A stretch of 64,000 nt of DNA, from contig NZ_JAUSZF010000001.1 of the NCBI RefSeq assembly GCF_030817315.1, positions 2,526,501 to 2,590,500 on the forward strand, read 5' to 3'. Shown here one piece after another: positions 58,198-64,000 of this stretch. This DNA comes from Sphingomonas faeni. GTDB lineage: Bacteria > Pseudomonadota > Alphaproteobacteria > Sphingomonadales > Sphingomonadaceae. Both the position numbers and the translations under genes were made by a program. The notes under the pieces were generated by a model. The model was given only the letters and a program-made list of their open reading frames with translations, ran no database searches and had not been told where the DNA came from. Every line of letters starts with the position of its first letter. Within the stretch, counting starts at the first letter, position 1.

Positions 58198-59073
58198 ATG
58201 TCGGACTTACAACGCATCACGCTGTCCACTGGCGTAACCCTCGACGTCGCGATCACCGGCGACCCGGCCAACCCGCCCGTCATCCTCCTCCACGGCTTCC
58301 CAGAATCCCATCGCACCTGGCGCGCCATCGCTCCGGACCTCGCCCGCGACCATTACGTCATCGCCCCCGATCAACGCGGCTTCGCGCGCTCCTCCAAACC
58401 GGAGGGCGTCGACAGCTACACCCCCGACAAGATCGTCGCAGACCTGATCGCGCTCGCCGATCACCTGAAGATTGAACGGTTCACGCTCGTCGGTCACGAC
58501 TGGGGCGGCGCGGTCGCCTGGATGGCCGCGCTGCGCCACCCCGAGCGCATCGCGAAGCTCGTCATCATCAACGCCCCCCACCCGCTCGTCTTCCAGCGGA
58601 CCATGTTCGACGACCTCGAACAGCGCGCCGCCAGCCAGTATATCCGCGCCTTCCGCAACCCCGATCTCGAAAAGCACATCGAGTCTATCGGCCTCGAAAC
58701 CTTCTTCGACACGAGTTTTTCCAAACACGCCGATCTCGCCGCGATGGCCGAGGACAAGGCCGCCTATCTCGACGAATGGGGCCAGCCCGGCGCGATCACC
58801 GCAATGCTCAACTGGTACCGCGCCAGCGCGATCGTCGTCCCCGCAATGGACGAGACCCCGCCGCGCCCCGCCTTTCTCGATGCACCGTTTCCCCCGACCG
58901 CGATGCCGGTACTGGTGATCTGGGGTATGGAGGACAGCGCGCTGCTCCCAAGCCAGCTCGACCTCGCCGGCTATGTCCCCGATCTCACGATCGAAAAGAT
59001 CGATGCGGGTCATTTCGTGCCTTGGCAAAAACCCGACGAGGTGATCGCCGCGATGCGCCGCTGGGGGATCTGA
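58198..59073 (+). CDS. Alpha/beta hydrolase, epoxide-hydrolase-like
   Basis: 291 residues. HGFPES at 32-37 (oxyanion hole), nucleophile Asp101 in GHDWGG (99-104), and a late acid/His pair in VIWGMEDSALL and IDAGHFVPWQKPDEV. Asp nucleophile and HGFPE point to the epoxide hydrolase/haloalkane dehalogenase group rather than an esterase. The ATG directly follows the family G arm GGGAGGGG, which is the only Shine-Dalgarno-like sequence present. Confidence 0.88.
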   Translation: MSDLQRITLSTGVTLDVAITGDPANPPVILLHGFPESHRTWRAIAPDLARDHYVIAPDQRGFARSSKPEGVDSYTPDKIVADLIALADHLKIERFTLVGHDWGGAVAWMAALRHPERIAKLVIINAPHPLVFQRTMFDDLEQRAASQYIRAFRNPDLEKHIESIGLETFFDTSFSKHADLAAMAEDKAAYLDEWGQPGAITAMLNWYRASAIVVPAMDETPPRPAFLDAPFPPTAMPVLVIWGMEDSALLPSQLDLAGYVPDLTIEKIDAGHFVPWQKPDEVIAAMRRWGI

Positions 59074-59112
59074 TCCAAGCGCCGGTCAGCGATGTACGTA
59101 CCCTTCACCTAC

Positions 59113-59225
59113 GATACCCCCCGGCGAAGGCCGGGGCCCAACTGGGGACGGTCGTAACTCAGGGCAGCGCTACGTTACTGCAACCTCTCCAATTGGACCC
59201 CGGCCTTTGCCGGGGGGGGCGTATC
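59113..59225. repeat. Palindromic doublet, family C copy 3
   Basis: GATACCCCCCGGCGAAGGCC then GGGGCCCAACTGGGGA faces CTCCAATTGGACCCCGGCCT then TTGCCGGGGGGGGCGTATC. It lies in the 290-nt space between the hydrolase and the RcnB-like gene, where no gene is seen. Confidence 0.9.
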
Positions 59226-59364
59226 CCGCTGCATATCCGCATATAATTCCAAACCTTTGCCACCTGTCTAAATCCTGACGACCACATTCTGCGATCGTTC
59301 AGCGGCGCGGGAGCAAAACCCGTGTCATGCCGTTTCGAACGGCGCCAGATACAGGAGAGCAGTC

Positions 59365-59844
59365 ATGCGTAAGATGATCCTCGCGGCCGTTGCCGCCGCC
59401 ACCCTTGTCCCCACCTTCGCCACCGCGCAAAGCTACGGCGAAGTCCGCCGCGACCAGCGCGAAATCCGCGAGAGCCAGCGCGACCTGCAGCGCGCACGCC
59501 GCTACGGCGACCGCGGTGACATCCGCGAAGCCCGTCAGGAACTGCGCGAAGATCGTCGTGAAGCGCGCGAGGACTGGCGCGACTATCGGCGCACCCACGC
59601 TAATGTCTATCGCCGCCCCGCCTATGTCGGCCCGCGCGGCTATCGCTATCGCCCCGTGACCGTCGGCTATCGCTTCGCGCCGGCCTATTACGGTCGCAAC
59701 TACTGGATCAACGACTACCAGACGTATCGCCTGCCCCGTCCGGGCTATGGCTATCAACGCTGGGTCCGCTACGGCCGCGACGTCGTCCTGGTCGACACGC
59801 GCAACGGCCGCGTCGCTCAAGTCAACAACGGCTTCTTCTATTGA
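59365..59844 (+). CDS. RcnB family periplasmic protein
   Basis: 159 residues with signal peptide [21 protein letters not shown]. The mature part is an Arg/Glu/Asp-rich charged helix region ([37 protein letters not shown]) followed by a Tyr/Arg-rich segment and the RcnB-type end [21 protein letters not shown]. coli RcnB modulates Ni/Co export; many alphaproteobacterial relatives have unknown roles. A GAGAG site precedes the ATG. A strong hairpin follows the stop. Confidence 0.85.
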   Translation: MRKMILAAVAAATLVPTFATAQSYGEVRRDQREIRESQRDLQRARRYGDRGDIREARQELREDRREAREDWRDYRRTHANVYRRPAYVGPRGYRYRPVTVGYRFAPAYYGRNYWINDYQTYRLPRPGYGYQRWVRYGRDVVLVDTRNGRVAQVNNGFFY

Positions 59845-59852
59845 TCTCGATC

Positions 59853-59880
59853 ACCGGCCCGGGAGCGATCCCGGGCCGGT
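59853..59880 (+). terminator. Hairpin after the RcnB-like gene
   Basis: ACCGGCCCGGGA, loop GCGA, TCCCGGGCCGGT: a perfect 12-bp stem 9 nt past the stop. No T run, so it may stabilise the mRNA end or act with Rho. Confidence 0.6.
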
Positions 59881-59932
59881 AGCCGTCTGGCGACGGTTGC
59901 ACCCGCTCCGGCCCAACCGTAAAGCCGGGCGC

Positions 59933-60613
59933 GTGCCAGATTCTCAAATCATCCCCCAAATCATCATCGCCGTCCCCAAGGGACGCATCCTCGCCGAGGC
60001 CCTGCCGCTGCTCGCGCGCGCCGGGGTGCATCCGGAAGCGTCGTTCTCGGACGAGAACTCACGGGCGTTGCGCTTTGCGACCAACGATCCGGCGATCTCG
60101 CTGATCCGGGTGCGCGCGTTCGACGTCGCCACCTTCGTCGCGCACGGTGCGGCGCAACTCGGCATCGTCGGCTCGGACGTAATCGCCGAGTTCGGCTATT
60201 CGGAACTGTACGCGCCGGTCGATCTCGGCATCGGCCATTGCCGCCTGTCGGTCGCCGAGCCTGCCGAAATGGCGGCGAAGGACGATCCGCGCGGCTGGAG
60301 CCATGTCCGCGTCGCGACCAAATACCCGCATGTTACCGCAGCGCATTTTGCTAGCCGCGGCGTGCAGGCGGAGTGCGTGAAGCTCAACGGTGCGATGGAG
60401 TTGGCGCCGACCTTGGGATTGGCGCCGCGGATCGTCGATCTCGTGTCGTCGGGCCGCACGCTTTTGGAGAACGGCCTGGTCGAGGTCGAGACGATCATGG
60501 AAGTCACCAGCCGCCTGGTCGTCAACCGCGCCGCGATGAAAACGCGTGCTCGGGTCGTGCCGCTGGTCGAGGCGTTCCGTCGCGCTGTCGAAGCGCAGGA
60601 GATCGCAGCATGA
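59933..60613 (+). CDS. hisG: ATP phosphoribosyltransferase, short form
   Basis: First enzyme of histidine synthesis (ATP + PRPP). 226 residues with GTG start at 59933, lacking the C-terminal ACT-like regulatory domain of long HisG, so it should need HisZ, which is not seen here. Visible: [37 protein letters not shown], the PRPP loop [19 protein letters not shown] and [12 protein letters not shown]. hisD follows after a repeat of about 110 bp. Confidence 0.95.
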   Translation: MPDSQIIPQIIIAVPKGRILAEALPLLARAGVHPEASFSDENSRALRFATNDPAISLIRVRAFDVATFVAHGAAQLGIVGSDVIAEFGYSELYAPVDLGIGHCRLSVAEPAEMAAKDDPRGWSHVRVATKYPHVTAAHFASRGVQAECVKLNGAMELAPTLGLAPRIVDLVSSGRTLLENGLVEVETIMEVTSRLVVNRAAMKTRARVVPLVEAFRRAVEAQEIAA

Positions 60614-60626
60614 GCGCGCTCTTCTG

Positions 60627-60740
60627 CTCCCCTTCCCGCGTGGGGGAAGGGATCGGGGGTTGGGCTCGCGCTATCCTCCGGCGTGATGCCCGCGGCGAGC
60701 GCGTGCCCACCCCCAGCCCCTCCCGCTTGCGGGAGGGGGG
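60627..60740. repeat. Palindromic doublet, family G copy between hisG and hisD
   Basis: CTCCCCTTCCCGCGTGGGGG then AAGGGATCGGGGGTTGGGC on the left; GCCCACCCCCAGCCCCTCCC then GCTTGCGGGAGGGGGG on the right. It separates two genes of one pathway and ends 3 nt before the hisD GTG. Confidence 0.9.
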
Positions 60741-60743
60741 CAA

Positions 60744-62039
60744 GTGATCCGTCTATCTACATCCGACGCGGACTTTGCGACGCGCTTCACCGCGCTCGTC
60801 GAGGACCGCCGCGAGTCCGACGCTGGCGTCACGCAGGACGTCGCTGCGATCATTGCATCCGTCCGCCGCGATGGCGAAACCGCGGTCCGCGACCTCACGC
60901 AGAAGCACGACCGCCACGATCTGGAAGCTACGGGCTGGCAGATCGACGCCGCCGACTGCAAGGCCGCGTTCGACGCGCTTGATCCGGACCTCCGCACGGC
61001 GCTCGAACTCGCTGCCACCCGCATCCGCGCCTATCACGAGAAACAGCGCCCGCTCGACAGCGACTCGGTCGACTCGGCTGGTGTGAGGCTTGGCGCGCGC
61101 TGGTTGCCCGTCGATGCTGCCGGCATCTATGTTCCCGGTGGTCGCGCTGCCTATCCCTCGTCGCTGCTGATGAACGCGATCCCCGCCAAAGTGGCCGGCG
61201 TTGGACGCCTTGCGATGGTCACACCGACCCCGGACGGCCAGATCAACCCGCTAGTCCTCGCCGCCGCGCACCTCGCGGGGGTCGACGAAGTGTGGCGCGT
61301 CGGCGGTGCACAGGCGGTCGCAGCGCTGGCATATGGCGCGGGTAGGATCGAACCGGTCGACGTCATCACCGGCCCCGGCAATGCCTGGGTCGCCGAGGCC
61401 AAGCGCCAGGTCTACGGCGTCGTCGGCATCGACATGGTCGCGGGTCCGTCCGAGATCGTCGTCGTCGCGGATGCGCTCAACGACCCCGAGTGGACCGCCG
61501 CCGACCTGCTCAGCCAGGCCGAGCATGACGTGACCACGCAGTCGATCCTGTTCACCGACGATGCCGCGTTCGCCGACAAGGTGGCAGATGCGGTCGACCG
61601 CCAGTTGCGCGACCTCGCTACCGAAGCCGTTGCGCGCGTCGCTTGGGACACCAATGGCGCGATCGTCGTGGTCGATACGCTGGCGGATGCGATTCCTCTG
61701 GTCGACCGTCTAGCCGCCGAGCATCTCCAGCTGGCGATCGCCGACCCGCAAGGATTCTTTGACCGCATCCGCCACGCCGGCTCGGTGTTCCTCGGACGCT
61801 ACACTCCGGAAGCGATCGGCGATTACGTCGCCGGCCCCAACCACGTCCTCCCTACCGGCCGCCGCGCGCGGTTTGCCAGCGGGCTGTCGGTGCTCGACTT
61901 CATGAAGCGCACCAGTTTCCTAGCGTTGGACGAAGCCGCCTTGCGCGAGCTTGGACCTGCCACGGTCGCTTTGGCAAACGCCGAAGGCCTGCCTGCCCAT
62001 GCAAAATCGGTGGCTTTGCGGCTGCGGCTCAACAGTTAG
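60744..62039 (+). CDS. hisD: Histidinol dehydrogenase
   Basis: Last enzyme of histidine synthesis, oxidising L-histidinol to histidine in two NAD steps. 431 residues, GTG start. Visible: DAAGIYVPGGRAAYPSSLLM near 130-150, IEPVDVITGPGNAWVAEAKR, SEIVVVADALNDPEWTAADL, SQAEHD, DRLAAEHLQL (catalytic Glu/His), and VLPTGRRARFASGLSVLDF. Zinc-dependent family. The GGGAGGGGGG just upstream belongs to the repeat and serves as the only ribosome binding site candidate. Confidence 0.97.
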   Translation: MIRLSTSDADFATRFTALVEDRRESDAGVTQDVAAIIASVRRDGETAVRDLTQKHDRHDLEATGWQIDAADCKAAFDALDPDLRTALELAATRIRAYHEKQRPLDSDSVDSAGVRLGARWLPVDAAGIYVPGGRAAYPSSLLMNAIPAKVAGVGRLAMVTPTPDGQINPLVLAAAHLAGVDEVWRVGGAQAVAALAYGAGRIEPVDVITGPGNAWVAEAKRQVYGVVGIDMVAGPSEIVVVADALNDPEWTAADLLSQAEHDVTTQSILFTDDAAFADKVADAVDRQLRDLATEAVARVAWDTNGAIVVVDTLADAIPLVDRLAAEHLQLAIADPQGFFDRIRHAGSVFLGRYTPEAIGDYVAGPNHVLPTGRRARFASGLSVLDFMKRTSFLALDEAALRELGPATVALANAEGLPAHAKSVALRLRLNS

Positions 62040-62043
62040 ATTG

Positions 62044-62184
62044 GTTCACGCGGAGACGCGGAGACGCGGAGGTGTCGACCTTGCCGCGTAGCGGCCCTTC
62101 GATCATCGGCGGATGAAGAGATAGAAGCGGCTGCGCCGCACGCAACATCTCCGCGCCTCCGCGCCTCCGCGCCTCCGCGTGAAC
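62044..62184. repeat. Palindromic element of family H
   Basis: GTTCACGCGGAGACGCGGAG then ACGCGGAG on the left faces CTCCGCGCCTCCGCGCCTCC then GCGCCTCCGCGTGAAC on the right. Both arms are built of 8-9 nt iterations (ACGCGGAG / CTCCGCGC). No homologous copy elsewhere in the window. It lies between hisD and nusB. Confidence 0.9.
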
Positions 62185-62259
62185 AAACCTTCTTCGCCAA
62201 CCCGCACGGGAACGCAAAGGGCTGACACAAAGCCGCCCCGCGCCTACAGGCAACCGCTT

Positions 62260-62715
62260 ATGACTCGAACCGCCCCCCGCACCAAGGCGCGTGCCGCCGC
62301 TCGCCTCGCCGCCGTCCAGGCCACGTACCAGCACGAGATGGAGGGTACCGCGATGCCTGTCCTGCTCAACGAATTCCACCAGCACCGCCTCGGCGCGACC
62401 ATCGAAGACGTTGAATATGCCGAGGCCGACGTCGATTTCTTCGACGATCTGGTCACTGGCGCCAACGCCCGCGCCGGCGAGATCGACGTGCTGATCGAGG
62501 GCAAGCTCGCCAAAGGCTGGACGCTCGCGCGGCTCGACAAGCCTATGAAGGCGATCATTCGCGTCGGCACGTATGAACTGCTCGCGCGCAAGGACGTGCC
62601 GGTGGCCGCAGTGATCAGCGAATATGTCGACGTCGCGCATGCGTTCTACGACAAGCGCGAATCGGGCTTCGTGAACGGGCTGCTCGATGGGATCGCCAAG
62701 GACGTGCGAGCCTGA
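62260..62715 (+). CDS. nusB: Transcription antitermination factor NusB
   Basis: RNA-binding helical protein of rRNA antitermination complexes. 151 residues from the ATG at 62260 (MTRTAPRTKARAAARLAAVQ). Conserved: the RxAARLAAVQATYQ start, KLAKGWTLARLDKPMKAIIR, GTYELLARKDVP, and ISEYVDVAHAFYDKRESGFV then NGLLD. An upstream in-frame start at 62179 is rejected because it falls in the family H repeat. thiL follows, a common alphaproteobacterial order. Confidence 0.96.
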   Translation: MTRTAPRTKARAAARLAAVQATYQHEMEGTAMPVLLNEFHQHRLGATIEDVEYAEADVDFFDDLVTGANARAGEIDVLIEGKLAKGWTLARLDKPMKAIIRVGTYELLARKDVPVAAVISEYVDVAHAFYDKRESGFVNGLLDGIAKDVRA

Positions 62716-62720
62716 CGAAC

Positions 62721-62822
62721 TCCCTCTCCCCTCCGGGGAGAGGGTCGGGGTGAGGGGCTGCCAAGCAGTGCGGCACCTGGAACGGCCCCTCACCCCAGCC
62801 CTCTCCCCGGAGGGGAGAGGGA
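62721..62822. repeat. Palindromic element, family B copy 3
   Basis: TCCCTCTCCCCTCCGGGGAG then AGGGTCGGGGTGAGGGGC faces GCCCCTCACCCCAGCCCTCT then CCCCGGAGGGGAGAGGGA. Near-perfect arms. It fills the nusB-thiL gap and supplies the GGAGGGGAGAGGGAG upstream of thiL. Confidence 0.92.
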
Positions 62823-62829
62823 GCAGAGA

Positions 62830-63723
62830 ATGACCGAAGCCGAGTTCATTGCCGCTCTCCGCCAGCTCCCGCTGCATCCGGCGGCGCGCGGCCTCGACGA
62901 CGATACGGCGCTGCTCGACGCGGGCCCGCTGGTCGTCACCACCGACACGTTGGTCGAGGGCATGCATTTCCTCCCGACCGACCCTGCGCACGACGTCGCA
63001 TGGAAGCTGGTCGCGACCAACCTTTCCGATCTCGCCGCCAAGGGCGCGAACCCCGAGGGTATCCTCCTCAACTACCCGCTCGGCGACGACGCGTGGGATC
63101 GCGCGTTCCTCGAAGGGCTCGCCGACGTCCTGACCAAATTCAACACGCGCATCATCGGCGGCGACACCGTCACGCTTCCCCCGAACGCGCCGCGCATCCT
63201 CACCGTCACCGCATTCGGGAGCGACGCCGCCGCCCCGGCCCGCGGCGGCGCGAAAGCCGGCGACGCTCTCTACGTCACCGGTACGATCGGCGACGCAGGC
63301 GCAGGACTTGCGATCGCGCTGGGCAAGGATGGTTCGCTCGAACTGCTCGCCGCCTACCGTCGCCCGCAGCCCCGACTCGCTGACGGCCGCATCCTCGCCC
63401 CCCATGTCCACGCGATGATGGACGTGTCCGATGGCCTCCTCATCGATGCCGCCCGCATGGCGCGCGCCAGCGGCGTCGCGGTCGCGATCGACCTCGCCCG
63501 GATTCCCCTGTCGGCTGCCTACCGCGCCTTCTCGGGCGACCGCCTCGCCGCAGCGACCGCCGGCGACGACTACCAACTCCTGTTCGCTGCACCGCAAGAT
63601 TTCGTCACCGACGCAACCCCCGTCGGTACGTTCTCAGCCGGCTTCGGGCTCACGCTCCACGACTCGGGAAAGCCCGTCCCGCTCCCCTCAAGTCTAGGCT
63701 ACGAGCACGCCCCTCGCGGATAA
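62830..63723 (+). CDS. thiL: Thiamine-monophosphate kinase
   Basis: ATP-dependent phosphorylation of TMP to TPP, the last step of thiamine cofactor synthesis. 297 residues of the PurM/ThiL fold. Visible: LDDDTALLD, VTTDTLVEGMHFL, WKLVATNLSDLAAKGANPEG, IIGGDTV (Mg/ATP site), MMDVSDGLLIDAARMA and TAGDDYQLLFA. Paired with nusB. Leader is mostly repeat-derived. Confidence 0.96.
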   Translation: MTEAEFIAALRQLPLHPAARGLDDDTALLDAGPLVVTTDTLVEGMHFLPTDPAHDVAWKLVATNLSDLAAKGANPEGILLNYPLGDDAWDRAFLEGLADVLTKFNTRIIGGDTVTLPPNAPRILTVTAFGSDAAAPARGGAKAGDALYVTGTIGDAGAGLAIALGKDGSLELLAAYRRPQPRLADGRILAPHVHAMMDVSDGLLIDAARMARASGVAVAIDLARIPLSAAYRAFSGDRLAAATAGDDYQLLFAAPQDFVTDATPVGTFSAGFGLTLHDSGKPVPLPSSLGYEHAPRG

Positions 63724-63814
63724 CTTGCGCAATGCCCCTGCACTGGTAGGTTCCTTACATCGGGACTCGGCAAAGTCGGGACCGGAGAGGACCTGAAAAG
63801 AGGGATAGCGCCGT

Positions 63815-64000
63815 ATGACGATCGTCTATTTGGCCATGATCTGCGGCGTAATTGCCGTCCTATATGGTTTCGTCACCAGTCGACAGGTGCTCGCCGCCTC
63901 CCCCGGCAACGAGAAGATGCAGGACATCGCCGCCGCCATCCAAGAGGGCGCGAAGGCGTATCTCGGGCGACAATATACCACGATCGCGATCGTCGGCGTC
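63815..64000 (+). CDS. hppA: Membrane proton-pumping pyrophosphatase (5' part only)
   Basis: 62 codons before the right edge. [20 protein letters not shown] starts with a hydrophobic helix, followed by [20 protein letters not shown] then [10 protein letters not shown], the conserved IQEGAxAYLxRQYxTI block of H+-translocating pyrophosphatases. The ATG at 63815 has AGAGGG upstream. The K+-dependence determinant (A/K position) lies outside the window. Confidence 0.92.
   Translation, partial: MTIVYLAMICGVIAVLYGFVTSRQVLAASPGNEKMQDIAAAIQEGAKAYLGRQYTTIAIVGV

Noticed and set aside
62044..62184. Possible CRISPR or tandem minisatellite
   Set aside because: Units are 8-9 nt without spacers and the two halves are inverted, so it is an inverted element and not an array.

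Overview
The window is a GC-rich, densely packed chromosomal segment that looks like a sphingomonad (Alphaproteobacteria, Sphingomonadaceae, probably Sphingomonas). The main pointers are the DnaJ-CobS-CobT block next to BolA, short-form HisG, giant NAD-glutamate dehydrogenase, a Coq4-family protein, the dnaN/recF/gyrB neighbourhood and abundant palindromic repeats. No rRNA, phage, integrase, insertion sequence or CRISPR array was seen. One tRNA gene (tRNA-Thr, anticodon CGU) is present.

Layout. 1-4.7 kb: rpmI-rplT-pheS-pheT translation genes on the minus strand, with a small GIY-YIG endonuclease gene bracketed by repeats between rplT and pheS; pheT runs off the left edge. 4.9-11.5 kb: AsmA-like protein, HisN, a secreted peroxiredoxin, two tandem micropeptides, a YbhB/PEBP protein with a lipoprotein, DUF1810 and a 41-residue lysine-rich protein. 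11.8-19.9 kb: replication and repair genes gyrB, recF and dnaN, separated by an OmpA-like protein, a Coq4 homologue and a VapBC toxin-antitoxin pair. 20-27.5 kb: an outer-membrane barrel, a histidine phosphatase, an IalB-like protein, rlmN, a TauE-like permease, an OpuB-type ABC importer and an SDR oxidoreductase. 27.6-31 kb: pterin dehydratase, a zincin metallopeptidase translationally coupled to ccmA-ccmB, and a Gfo/Idh/MocA oxidoreductase. 31-32 kb: a polysaccharide tyrosine kinase that has lost its N-terminal half. 32.5-36.4 kb: two coupled secreted peptidases and two small unknown genes. 36.5-39.6 kb: an MpaB-like protein, 3-hydroxybutyryl-CoA dehydrogenase and a DUF1176 lipoprotein. 39.8-40.75 kb: a decayed polymorphic-toxin tail plus immunity-like gene beside tRNA-Thr. 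40.9-46.8 kb: PAS protein and NAD-GDH. 46.9-51.4 kb: an iron-uptake block (TonB receptor, PiuC, PepSY protein) behind two Fur-box-like sites. 51.5-57.9 kb: RHH protein, CobT, CobS, DnaJ-like protein, BolA, GST, NUDIX and pirin. 58-64 kb: a hydrolase, an RcnB-like protein, hisG, hisD, nusB, thiL and the start of hppA.

The most striking feature is the load of about 100-bp palindromic doublets. At least seven sequence families occur, mostly between genes. One copy lies in frame inside recF. Two bracket the GIY-YIG gene. At several loci the G-rich right arm sits where the Shine-Dalgarno sequence of the next gene belongs. These elements, the decayed toxin/immunity pair and the micropeptides behind a sigma-54-like site are the parts most worth a second look. 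No complete new multi-gene system could be demonstrated from sequence alone.
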